Part shown: positions 30,221 to 38,507 of the stretch, piece after piece
Layout of the letters: every line of letters starts with the position of its first letter
How positions within the stretch are numbered: the stretch's first letter is position 1
Assembly: GCF_007833635.1 (NCBI RefSeq)
Contig: NZ_CP031125.1
Coordinates: forward strand, 1,300,102-1,364,101
Source: Candidatus Pelagibacter sp. FZCC0015
GTDB lineage: Bacteria; Pseudomonadota; Alphaproteobacteria; Pelagibacterales; Pelagibacteraceae
DNA length: 64,000 nucleotides
Direction of reading: 5' to 3'
Notes under the pieces: model-generated
What the model was told of the DNA's origin: nothing
Database searches by the model: none
What the model saw: only the letters and a program-made list of their open reading frames with translations
Translations under genes and position numbers: made by a program

Positions 30221-31297
30221 TTATTTATAAAACAAATCTCTTACCTGATTTTTAAATATTTTTTTTTCTTGGTATAATTTTTTTCTATAATTTTCAAAAA
30301 AAACAAGCTCAGAGTTAAAATTATTAAAAATTTTAACTATTTTGTTGCTTATAAGAAGTAAATTTCTATTTTTTTCTTGATATTTGTAATCTTCATTTAT
30401 TGTTACTGCTTGATTATAAAAAGCACTTCCCTCTTTATTGGTTATAATGCAATTCTTTAAAATAGCTGCCTCTCTAGGTAAATGATCTACACCTGGGTGA
30501 AAACCAAAATCCATGTAAATTTTACTTACAGATAACATTTTAATCAATTCTTTAGTCGTATAATTTTTTAGGGGTACAAATTTTATAAATGGATTTTTTT
30601 TAATTATTTTATTCATAAAAGAGGAGCTTTTTACAGGGTTGTAACAAACAATATTTTTTTTATCATCTAATGAAATGTTTTTGGCTGCTTCAAAAAATTC
30701 ATCTGTAATATAATCACAAAGCAATTTTGATTTAATATTTTTACTTTCTAAAATTTTTTTTTGATAAATTGATTGAGACAAGTTTAAATTAATTCCTTTG
30801 ATATTAAGTACATTTTTAAAAGAAAATTTTAAATAAATTATTTTTAAATACTTTGCATAACTTAAATTACCAAAATAATTATTTGATAATATGTGGAATA
30901 ATTTAATTAAATTTAATGGTAGTTTTATTAATGATCTTAGTAATTTAGGAAATCTATTATTAAAAAATGTAATAAAAAAATAGTCTAAACTTAACCACCA
31001 AAGAACTTTTTGAATATGATGAAATTTTTTTGATATTTGAATATTGCTGCTTGTCTCTCCAAATATTAAAACGTTTTTTTCGTTATCAGCTATTTTTTTA
31101 GTATATGGAACATCATAAATTTTATAATTTTCGTGAACTGGATCTGTGTGTTCAATTGGAAAATAATACATAAATACTTTTTTACCCAAATTATGCAGTT
31201 CATAGGCGAGTTGATGTAGATCTTTAGGTCCTCCTGTATGAGAACAAGCAGGAGCAACAATATAAAAAATCGTGTCCTCTGAAATTTTTAAACTCAT
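30221..31297 (-). CDS. GT-B-like glycosyltransferase of unknown specificity
   Basis: The 358-residue product starts IFYIVAPACSHTGGPKDLHQ and then LAYELHNLGKKVFMYYF, the usual GT-B N-terminal pattern (GG, helix, LxxxGHxV-like strand). The C-terminal half has YMDFGFHPGVDHLPREAAIL and KNCIITNKEGSAFYNQA, where the acidic PREAA segment corresponds to the nucleotide-sugar binding region of GT4-like enzymes. No signal peptide or membrane span is clear. It is divergent from the 493-residue protein at 31375, with 77 nt between them, and lies in the accessory part of the window. A role in surface glycan synthesis is inferred from context. Confidence 0.55.
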   Translation of the reverse strand: MSLKISEDTIFYIVAPACSHTGGPKDLHQLAYELHNLGKKVFMYYFPIEHTDPVHENYKIYDVPYTKKIADNEKNVLIFGETSSNIQISKKFHHIQKVLWWLSLDYFFITFFNNRFPKLLRSLIKLPLNLIKLFHILSNNYFGNLSYAKYLKIIYLKFSFKNVLNIKGINLNLSQSIYQKKILESKNIKSKLLCDYITDEFFEAAKNISLDDKKNIVCYNPVKSSSFMNKIIKKNPFIKFVPLKNYTTKELIKMLSVSKIYMDFGFHPGVDHLPREAAILKNCIITNKEGSAFYNQAVTINEDYKYQEKNRNLLLISNKIVKIFNNFNSELVFFENYRKKLYQEKKIFKNQVRDLFYK

Positions 31298-31374
31298 AAA
31301 TTAAATTTAATTATTATATTTTTATTATAAGTAATATGTAGTAAATATAATTAATATAATGTTTTAATTTATTT

Positions 31375-32856
31375 ATGAAAGATTACCATCAAGTTCAAAG
31401 GGACAGAATTAAATATCACATACAACCATTTAAAAATACTGTACATAGATCATCCTTAATTGCACCAAGTATGGATGGTGCTGATACATGGATAAGTTTT
31501 ATTAATCATTTTTTACTTAAAAGAGGCTATAAATCAGTCGCTCTTAAACTTAGTGCAATTGATAAAAAAGGTAATTTACTAGATACAAAAACAATACAGG
31601 TTGAGAAACCTAAGGTTTACTGTTTAAATCTTTCACTTATTTTTCGAGATTTTAATGTTAAAAATTATTTGATAGATTTCTTTTCTGAAAAAAATCTATT
31701 TATTCCTTTTCCTGCTGTTATTGTCAGTCATCTAGGTAATGATTTTTGTAATGTAGTTCACTCTTATAATAGAATACTAAATGATCCATTTGAAAATGAT
31801 CAAATAAACAAAACACAAGTTTTAGAATCATCTATCGATTTAAAAATAGATAATACATTTGATACTTTTTTTAATTTATCCACAGGTATTTCAGAATTAA
31901 AAAATGAAAATGTTTTTATCAATTATGAAAAAAATAAATTAAAGATTAAAAAAAAATTAAAAGTTTCTGTTCCACGTTTATCTTATAAATCTTTTTATTT
32001 ATCAAAAATTTTACCTGGTAAACTGGATGGTGGAGTAGTTAAGATAAAACAACCAATGCAAAATATGTTTTATGGAAGATTATTGTCTGGTCAAATGAAT
32101 AAAAATACAAAAGCTTTTAGCGCTAATCACTCTTATTATGTATCTTCAAATAAAAAAGAATACTTTAATTCCTCTGAAAGTTATAAAACGTATCCATACT
32201 TTAATGATTTTACAAATAAAATTTCTATGTATCCAATTTTTAGTCCATGCAAATTAAATGTAAGTATTAAAATTTTTGGAGAAAAATCAACATATATAAG
32301 TCCAGTAAAGAAAATTACCTCATCTTCCTCTGATGCTTTAATTATCAACATAAATGAACTTGTAAAAAAATCAAAACTTCAAAATGTTACTGCATTTACA
32401 GTAATTGTGAAGGCAATAAAAAGTAAAATTCCAACACGAGTGAATCATCAACTTATCTATGGTGGTATAGAGAAAAAAAATTCTTTAAATAGCTCTATAG
32501 CTGTATCCCTAGCCAATGATGACAGATTTATACCAAAAAATAAAAAAGGTTTTGTTTGGGGTCAAATGATAAATCACAAAGATTATAATAGTAAGTTAGG
32601 CTTTTGCTTCTATTCACCCAAAGGAAATAAAGATAAAATAAAAATAGATTTTTATAATTCAAAGGGATTTATAAAAACAATTAAAAAAGATTTATATCCA
32701 AAAAAATCAATAATAATTTCAACTAATCAAATTATTAAAGAAAAAGATTTCGATTTTTATTGGTACATCGCAAAATGTAACAGAAATGACTTAAGCGCCT
32801 ATTCTGTTCATTTTAATAAACACTCACAAAATTCATCAGGAGAACATAATTTTTGA
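31375..32856 (+). CDS. Protein of unknown family with four related beta-rich units
   Basis: I do not recognise this 493-residue protein. It has no signal peptide, no membrane span and few cysteines (C83, C125, C292, C411, C468). By eye four segments look related: about 52-134, 150-256, 293-364 and 406-484. Each has a strand with an N/G turn, a proline-containing strand, a long hydrophobic strand and a closing H/N motif (NVVHSYNRI, AFSANHSYY, TRVNHQLIY, AYSVHFNKH). The protein ends SSGEHNF. The N-terminus KDYHQVQRDRIKYHIQPF is polar. It is divergent from a glycosyltransferase and convergent with a GGCT-like gene, so a glycan-linked or surface-protein role is possible but unproven. Confidence 0.7.
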   Translation: MKDYHQVQRDRIKYHIQPFKNTVHRSSLIAPSMDGADTWISFINHFLLKRGYKSVALKLSAIDKKGNLLDTKTIQVEKPKVYCLNLSLIFRDFNVKNYLIDFFSEKNLFIPFPAVIVSHLGNDFCNVVHSYNRILNDPFENDQINKTQVLESSIDLKIDNTFDTFFNLSTGISELKNENVFINYEKNKLKIKKKLKVSVPRLSYKSFYLSKILPGKLDGGVVKIKQPMQNMFYGRLLSGQMNKNTKAFSANHSYYVSSNKKEYFNSSESYKTYPYFNDFTNKISMYPIFSPCKLNVSIKIFGEKSTYISPVKKITSSSSDALIININELVKKSKLQNVTAFTVIVKAIKSKIPTRVNHQLIYGGIEKKNSLNSSIAVSLANDDRFIPKNKKGFVWGQMINHKDYNSKLGFCFYSPKGNKDKIKIDFYNSKGFIKTIKKDLYPKKSIIISTNQIIKEKDFDFYWYIAKCNRNDLSAYSVHFNKHSQNSSGEHNF

Positions 32857-32867
32857 AAATAAAATAT

Positions 32868-33269
32868 TTATATTTTTAAAGCTTTAATAAGAAATTTTTT
32901 ATCTAGTTTGCAATCCAAATATCCTCTTTTGACTACATTTAGATATCTCTCAGTTGGAAATTTGAATGGTGTTTTTTTTACCATTGTATAGGTCATCACT
33001 TTTTTTCCGTGATAATTAAAATAGTATTTTTTATAAAGAATTGGAAAATCTTCATATACATCTAATTTTTTTTCATCACTTTTAGAAATTTCAAATAATG
33101 CACCTGGAACAATAGAATTTTTTTTAGGCTCTATGTCTGCAGCCCTATATTTGCTTCTAAATGTTAATCTAAAATCTTTTAAATTTATTTTTTTCAAAAA
33201 AATACTGTCTTTACATCTACGTTTCATTTGAAAATGATTAAGATTACTTCCATAAGCAAAATACAGCAT
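32868..33269 (-). CDS. Gamma-glutamylcyclotransferase-like (GGCT/AIG2 fold) protein
   Basis: This 133-residue protein starts MLYFAYGSNLNHFQMKRRC with the YGSN substrate-binding loop of the GGCT-like fold, followed by the core PGALFEISKSDEKKLDVYED, whose glutamate in VYEDFP matches the catalytic acid position. Such enzymes cyclise gamma-glutamyl amino acids to 5-oxoproline, though substrates of small bacterial members vary. It shares one base with the upstream cinA-type gene, with which it probably forms an operon. The family assignment is good; the substrate is uncertain. Confidence 0.75.
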   Translation of the reverse strand: MLYFAYGSNLNHFQMKRRCKDSIFLKKINLKDFRLTFRSKYRAADIEPKKNSIVPGALFEISKSDEKKLDVYEDFPILYKKYYFNYHGKKVMTYTMVKKTPFKFPTERYLNVVKRGYLDCKLDKKFLIKALKI

Positions 33270-34018
33270 TATCTATCTACTACCTCAATTTTTTTCTCAT
33301 TTACAAATTTTAAAATTTGAGAATTACAATTATCTATTTTATTTTGATCTTCTGATCTTATTACTATAGAAACACCTAATTTACCTGCATGAAAAAAGGG
33401 ATAGCTTCCAATTTCAACATCTTTATTATCATTTTGAACTTTTGTTAAAGAGTTAGCTATTTCACTTTCAACAGTTCTTAAGCTAATAGTAAGACTTTTA
33501 ATTGGTTCGCCCCCTACTATGCTATTAGTTAAACCACCTAACATTGATTTTAAAATAGATGGTACGCCCGGCAATGAAAATACGTTTTTAACATTAAATC
33601 CTGGTGCACCACTTGTTGGATTTAAAATTAATTTTGCATTCTCTGGCATCCATGCCATCTTTTGTCTACCTTCATTAAATTCACCGGGTTGATAATAAGC
33701 TTCTAGGATTTTAAAAGCCTCTTTATGAATCTCATATTTAATTCCAAATGCTTTTGAAACTGATTGAGCGGTAATATCGTCATGAGTAGGTCCAATACCA
33801 CCAGTTGTAAAAACATAATCGTATGTTGATCTAAGTAAGTTTAAAGTTTTAACAATAGTTTCTTCATCATCGGGTATTACTCTAACTTCTGCAACATTTA
33901 CTCCAATTGAATTGAGCCAAATAGCTAAGGTTGATGTATTTGTGTCTTGAGTTCTGCCAGATAAAATTTCATTACCAATAATTAAAATCGATGCATTAAC
34001 TTTTACTTTTTTATCCAT
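33269..34018 (-). CDS. CinA-type MoCF-fold domain protein (competence/damage-inducible family)
   Basis: The 249-residue product has ILIIGNEILSGRTQDTNTST at the start and TTGGIGPTHDDITAQSVSKA, the nucleotide/pterin-binding motif shared with MoeA/MogA. FSLPGVPSILKSMLGGL is also typical. Only the N-terminal CinA domain is present: the C-terminal NMN deamidase domain of full-length CinA (about 410 residues) is missing, so an ADP-ribose pyrophosphatase-like activity is more likely than NMN deamidation. It is divergent from sfsA with a 20-nt gap and coupled to the GGCT-like gene. Confidence 0.82.
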   Translation of the reverse strand: MDKKVKVNASILIIGNEILSGRTQDTNTSTLAIWLNSIGVNVAEVRVIPDDEETIVKTLNLLRSTYDYVFTTGGIGPTHDDITAQSVSKAFGIKYEIHKEAFKILEAYYQPGEFNEGRQKMAWMPENAKLILNPTSGAPGFNVKNVFSLPGVPSILKSMLGGLTNSIVGGEPIKSLTISLRTVESEIANSLTKVQNDNKDVEIGSYPFFHAGKLGVSIVIRSEDQNKIDNCNSQILKFVNEKKIEVVDR

Positions 34019-34038
34019 ATGAAATATATAATTTACTA

Positions 34039-34737
34039 ATGGAATTTACCAAGTCTTTAATAAAAGGCAAACTAATCAAACGTTATAAAAGGTTTTTTAC
34101 TGACGTGAAGCTAGGTAAAGATATTGTCACAGCTCACTGCCCTAACACAGGATCAATGAAAGGTTTGCTAGATGAAGGTAATGAAGTTTATTTGCGTCCT
34201 AATAACGATCCAAAACGAAAACTTAAATATGGATTAGAAATTATTAAATCTAGAAAAAATTTAGTTGGGGTGAATACTCACATGGCAAATAGAATAGTTG
34301 AGCATGGACTTAATAACAATCTTATAAATGAACTTAAATATAATGACTCTTTAAAATCAGAGGTTTTTTTTAATAAGGAAACTAGATTTGATTTTTTATT
34401 AGAAAAAAAGGATCAAAAAATCTTTGTTGAGGTAAAAAATGTTACATTATTTAGAAATAAAGATACTGCTGAATTTCCAGATGCGCCAACAACTAGAGGA
34501 ATTAAGCATTTATTAACCCTTATTGATGCCATAAAAAAAAGTTATAAAACATACTTAATATTTTTGGTTCAAATTCAAAATATGAAATATTTTAAAATAG
34601 CTAAAGATATAGATGAAGAATATTACAACGCCTACCTAAAAGCCAAAAAAGCTGGTGTTAATTTTTTGGCTTATAGATGTGATATAAGTTCTAAGAAAAT
34701 TTTTATAGATAAAAAATTAAAAATTATAGATGACTGA
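34039..34737 (+). CDS. sfsA: SfsA family protein (sugar fermentation stimulation homologue)
   Basis: The 232-residue product contains TAHCPNTGSMKGLLDEGNEV and NTHMANRIVEHGLNNN near the N-terminus and the nuclease-like core RFDFLLEKKDQKIFVEVKNV, then LFRNKDTAEFPDAPTTRGIK. SfsA is a nucleic-acid-binding protein with a predicted PD-(D/E)XK-like domain; its physiological role is not settled. Length matches the family. It overlaps map by 8 nt, starting the long plus-strand series through grxD. Confidence 0.9.
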   Translation: MEFTKSLIKGKLIKRYKRFFTDVKLGKDIVTAHCPNTGSMKGLLDEGNEVYLRPNNDPKRKLKYGLEIIKSRKNLVGVNTHMANRIVEHGLNNNLINELKYNDSLKSEVFFNKETRFDFLLEKKDQKIFVEVKNVTLFRNKDTAEFPDAPTTRGIKHLLTLIDAIKKSYKTYLIFLVQIQNMKYFKIAKDIDEEYYNAYLKAKKAGVNFLAYRCDISSKKIFIDKKLKIIDD

Positions 34738-35500
34738 TTATAAAGAAAAATTTGAAAAAATGAGAGTTGCTGGAAGACTGGCTGCAAGAACTCTAGATAT
34801 GTTAACTGAAAATATCAAAGTAGGTGTTTCTACAGATTATATTGATAAGTTAGGGTATGAGTTTATTAGAGATAATGGAGGTTATTCAGCTCCACTATAT
34901 TACAGGGGATTTACAAAATCTTTATGTACGTCTTTAAATCATGTTGTATGTCACGGAATACCATCTGATAGAATTTTACAAGAAGGTGATGCAATTAATG
35001 TAGATGTAACTGCAATTGTAGATGGGCACTATGGGGATACAAGTAGAATGTTTTGTGTTGGAAAAACTCCGGTTAAGTTAAACAATCTTATAGATGCTAC
35101 TTATGAATCTATGATGAGAGCTATTAAAATTTTAAAACCTGGAATTAAATTAGGAGATATTGGTTATGAAATTCAATCATTTGTAGAAGAAAAAGGATTT
35201 TCAGTTGTTAGAGACTTTTGTGGTCACGGAATAAGCACAACATTTCATGAGCCACCAAATATTTTACACTACGGTAAAAAAAATACAGGCATGGAATTAA
35301 GACCTGGTATGACATTTACTATAGAACCTATGATAAATGCAGGTAAATATGATGTAAAAATGTTGAATGATGGCTGGACAGCTGTTACAAAAGATAAATC
35401 TTTATCTGCACAATTTGAACATACATTAGGAATTACTGAAAATGGTTATGAAATCTTTACAGAATCTGCTAAAGGTTATTCAAAGCCTCCATACTTATAA
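34730..35500 (+). CDS. map: Methionine aminopeptidase, type I
   Basis: The 256-residue enzyme removes the initiator methionine from new proteins. Metal ligands are visible in the expected order: INVDVTAIVDGHYGDTSRMF (two aspartates), GHGISTTFHEPPN (histidine), FTIEPMI and AQFEHTLGI (two glutamates). CHGIPS supplies the substrate histidine. Length is typical. It overlaps sfsA by 8 nt and is followed after 3 nt by purB. Confidence 0.96.
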   Translation: MTDYKEKFEKMRVAGRLAARTLDMLTENIKVGVSTDYIDKLGYEFIRDNGGYSAPLYYRGFTKSLCTSLNHVVCHGIPSDRILQEGDAINVDVTAIVDGHYGDTSRMFCVGKTPVKLNNLIDATYESMMRAIKILKPGIKLGDIGYEIQSFVEEKGFSVVRDFCGHGISTTFHEPPNILHYGKKNTGMELRPGMTFTIEPMINAGKYDVKMLNDGWTAVTKDKSLSAQFEHTLGITENGYEIFTESAKGYSKPPYL

Positions 35501-35503
35501 TTA

Positions 35504-36796
35504 ATGATTAAAAGATACTCGCGAAAAGAATTAACTGATATTTGGTCAGAGGAAAATAAATATAAAATCTGGTTAAATGTAGAAGTTGCAGCTGCTGAGG
35601 CAATGGAAAAACTTGGACAAATTCCAAGAGGTGTTGCTTCAATTGTAAGAAAAAAAGCTAGAATTAATGTAGATAGAATTCACAAAATCGAATCTGAGGT
35701 AAAACACGATGTAATAGCTTTTCTAACTTCTGTTACTGAAAAAGCTGGAATTAAAGCTAGATACCTTCATCAGGGTATGACATCATCTGATGTTTTAGAT
35801 ACTAGTTTTAATATTCAATTGGTCCAATCAGGTAAAATCATTTTAAAAGATATTGATCAAATTTTAAAAGTTATAAAAAGACAAGCCAAAAAATATAAAT
35901 TTACACCTTGTATGGGAAGAAGCCACGGTATCCATGCTGAGCCAATTACTTTTGGGCTAAAATTGGCTTCGTTCTATGAGGAATTTAAAAGAAATAGAAA
36001 AAGACTAAAAGATGCTATTGAGGAAGTATCAACTTGTGCAATTTCTGGTGCTGTTGGTACATTTGCCAACATTAATCCAAAAGTTGAAAAACATGTTGCC
36101 AAAAAATTAGGTCTTAAAGTTGAGCCAATATCTACACAGGTAATCCCAAGAGACAGACATGCATTTTATTTCTCTGTTTTAGGAATTATTGCAGGTTCAA
36201 TAGAGAGAATAGCAGTTGAAATAAGACATCTTCAAAGAACTGAAGTTTATGAACTACAAGAATATTTCTCTAAAAATCAAAAAGGATCCTCCGCTATGCC
36301 TCATAAAAAAAATCCTATATTAAGTGAGAATCTTACTGGTTTAGCTAGAATGGTTAGAAGTTCAGTTGTGCCAGCACTTGAAAATATTGCTCTTTGGCAT
36401 GAAAGAGATATTTCTCATTCAAGTGTTGAAAGAAATATCGGGCCAGATGCTAATATAACAACTGATTTTGCATTGGTCAGACTTACAAATATTTTAGATA
36501 ATATGGTTATTTATCCTAAAAAAATGCTTGAAAACCTAAATTTAACAAAAGGTTTAATTTTCTCTCAAGAAGTTATGTTGGAATTAACTAAAACAGGATT
36601 AAGCAGAGAAAAATCTTATAGATTAGTTCAATCTTATGCAAAAAAATGTTTTGCAGAAAATTTAAACTTAATTGACGTCATATCATCTGATAAATTTATA
36701 ATGAGCAAAATTTCTCCAAAAAAACTAAAATCTATATTTAATTATTCTAAACACTTTAAAAATGTAAATTTTATCTTTAGAAGAGTTTTTAAATAA
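35504..36796 (+). CDS. purB: Adenylosuccinate lyase
   Basis: The 430-residue enzyme cleaves SAICAR and adenylosuccinate in purine synthesis. The superfamily signature [18 protein letters not shown] is intact, as are [13 protein letters not shown] and [14 protein letters not shown], which hold the catalytic histidine and serine regions. Length is that of the short bacterial class. It overlaps purC by one base and starts the purBCSQL run. The ATTAATGATTAAAAG start has little upstream leader. Confidence 0.96.
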   Translation: MIKRYSRKELTDIWSEENKYKIWLNVEVAAAEAMEKLGQIPRGVASIVRKKARINVDRIHKIESEVKHDVIAFLTSVTEKAGIKARYLHQGMTSSDVLDTSFNIQLVQSGKIILKDIDQILKVIKRQAKKYKFTPCMGRSHGIHAEPITFGLKLASFYEEFKRNRKRLKDAIEEVSTCAISGAVGTFANINPKVEKHVAKKLGLKVEPISTQVIPRDRHAFYFSVLGIIAGSIERIAVEIRHLQRTEVYELQEYFSKNQKGSSAMPHKKNPILSENLTGLARMVRSSVVPALENIALWHERDISHSSVERNIGPDANITTDFALVRLTNILDNMVIYPKKMLENLNLTKGLIFSQEVMLELTKTGLSREKSYRLVQSYAKKCFAENLNLIDVISSDKFIMSKISPKKLKSIFNYSKHFKNVNFIFRRVFK

Positions 36797-37581
36797 TGAA
36801 AAAAGGTAAAAAATTGTACGAAGGAAAAGCTAAAATCATTTATGCAACAAATGATAAAAACTTAGTTATCCAATATTTTAAAGATGATGCAACTGCATTC
36901 AATAATCAAAAAAAAACTACTATTGAAGGCAAAGGTGTTTTAAATAATAGAATATCTGAGCATATACTCTCTAACCTTTCTCAAATAGGAATTAAAAATC
37001 ATTTAGTAAAAAGATTAAATATGCGTGAGCAAATTATAAAGCTTGTAGAAATAATTCCGATCGAATTCATTGTGAGAAATGTTGCAACAGGCTCAATTAC
37101 TAAAAGATTGGGTATTGAAGACGGTACTGTTTTAAAAGAACCTCTGATTGAATACTGCTTAAAAGATGACAAGCTTGGAGATCCATTAATATCTGAAGAA
37201 CATATTTTAGCTTTTGATTGGGCATCAAAAACAGAAATAGATAAAGTTAAAAAAATGATTTTAAGAATTAATGATTTCATGATTGGGATGTTTAGAGGTG
37301 TTGGAATTAAACTTATAGATTTTAAATTAGAATTTGGAAGAATTAAAATTGATGGAAAAAATGAAGTTATTTTAGCAGATGAAATTAGTCCTGACACTTG
37401 TAGGTTATGGGACAGTATTACAGAAAAAAAGTTAGATAAAGATCGATTTAGAAAAGATCTAGGTGATTTAATTCCAGCCTACACTGAGGTTGCTAAAAGA
37501 TTAGGTATACTTCATGAACAATCTAATGTTTCAGCTGTAAACGTAACAAAATTATCTTCAGTTAAAAGAAAGAAAAAATGA
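36796..37581 (+). CDS. purC: Phosphoribosylaminoimidazole-succinocarboxamide synthase
   Basis: The 261-residue ATP-dependent ligase joins CAIR and aspartate. [20 protein letters not shown] is the N-terminal ATP-binding motif, and [20 protein letters not shown] and [16 protein letters not shown] are the family signatures. It overlaps purB by one base and purS by 4 nt (ATGA), so the purine genes are coupled. Confidence 0.97.
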   Translation: MKKGKKLYEGKAKIIYATNDKNLVIQYFKDDATAFNNQKKTTIEGKGVLNNRISEHILSNLSQIGIKNHLVKRLNMREQIIKLVEIIPIEFIVRNVATGSITKRLGIEDGTVLKEPLIEYCLKDDKLGDPLISEEHILAFDWASKTEIDKVKKMILRINDFMIGMFRGVGIKLIDFKLEFGRIKIDGKNEVILADEISPDTCRLWDSITEKKLDKDRFRKDLGDLIPAYTEVAKRLGILHEQSNVSAVNVTKLSSVKRKKK

Positions 37582-37820
37582 AAATTTCAGTAATAATAAC
37601 TTTAAAAAAAGATGTTCTTGATCCACAAGGAAAAGTTATTCATCAAACTTTAGATGGAATGGGTTTTGATGATGTTAATGAAGTTAGACAAGGTAAATAC
37701 TTTGAAATTGACACTAAAGAAACAGATAACGATAAAGCAAAAGCAAAAGTTGAAGAAATGTGTAAAAAACTTTTGGCAAATCTTGTAATTGAAAATTATA
37801 AAATTATTGATCCAAAGTAA
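37578..37820 (+). CDS. purS: Phosphoribosylformylglycinamidine synthase subunit PurS
   Basis: This 80-residue protein matches PurS in size and in [20 protein letters not shown] and [14 protein letters not shown]. PurS bridges PurQ and PurL in the three-part FGAM synthase. It overlaps purC by 4 nt and precedes purQ by 3 nt, consistent with the three-subunit arrangement found here. Confidence 0.95.
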   Translation: MKISVIITLKKDVLDPQGKVIHQTLDGMGFDDVNEVRQGKYFEIDTKETDNDKAKAKVEEMCKKLLANLVIENYKIIDPK

Positions 37821-37823
37821 TTA

Positions 37824-38507
37824 ATGAAATCAGCAGTTATTACTTTTCCTGGTTCAAATTGCGACAGAGACATGGATGTTGCTCTAAAAAAATTTGGATT
37901 TAAAAATAAAATGGTTTGGCATGCTGATGCTGAATTGCCAAAAAGTGATTTAGTTGTATTGCCAGGTGGATTTTCATATGGTGATTACTTGAGATGCGGA
38001 AGTATGGCATCTAAATCAAAAATAATGCAGTCTGTAATTAATTTTGCAAATTCAGGTGGTATGGTTATGGGTATATGTAATGGATTTCAAATATTGGTAG
38101 AAACTGGTTTAGTTCCAGGTGTTTTGCTTAGAAACAAATATTTAGAATTTATTTGTAAAAATGTTTTTGTAAAAATTAAAGATAAAAAAAATAAATATTT
38201 TAAAAATGTTGATAAAGAAGTTTTTGAATTTCATATAGCTCATAATGAAGGAAATTATTTTTGTACCAATGATCAATTAAAAGAAATTGAAGATAATAAT
38301 CAAATAGCTATTAACTATTGTGATGAAAATGGAAGAATAGAAGATCAGTTTAATCCTAATGGGTCTATAAAAAATATTGCCGGTATATTTAATAAAGAAA
38401 AAAATGTTCTAGGAATGATGCCCCACCCTGAAAGAATGATTGATACATCTTTATCTGGTGAGGATGGATCATTATTTTTTAAAAACTTAATAAGCAACTT
38501 AAAATGA
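37824..38507 (+). CDS. purQ: Phosphoribosylformylglycinamidine synthase, glutaminase subunit PurQ
   Basis: The 227-residue class I glutamine amidotransferase has VITFPGSNCDRDMDVALKKF at the N-terminus, the nucleophile C85 in GMVMGICNGFQIL, and the His/Glu pair in MMPHPERMID. It supplies ammonia to PurL. It overlaps purL by 4 nt. Confidence 0.97.
   Translation: MKSAVITFPGSNCDRDMDVALKKFGFKNKMVWHADAELPKSDLVVLPGGFSYGDYLRCGSMASKSKIMQSVINFANSGGMVMGICNGFQILVETGLVPGVLLRNKYLEFICKNVFVKIKDKKNKYFKNVDKEVFEFHIAHNEGNYFCTNDQLKEIEDNNQIAINYCDENGRIEDQFNPNGSIKNIAGIFNKEKNVLGMMPHPERMIDTSLSGEDGSLFFKNLISNLK

Noticed and set aside
24585..33268. A tRNA-bounded integrated element between tRNA-Thr and tRNA-Leu.
   Set aside because: No integrase, no repeat of either tRNA 3' end and no transposase are visible; the region contains accessory genes but no sign of tRNA-targeted integration.
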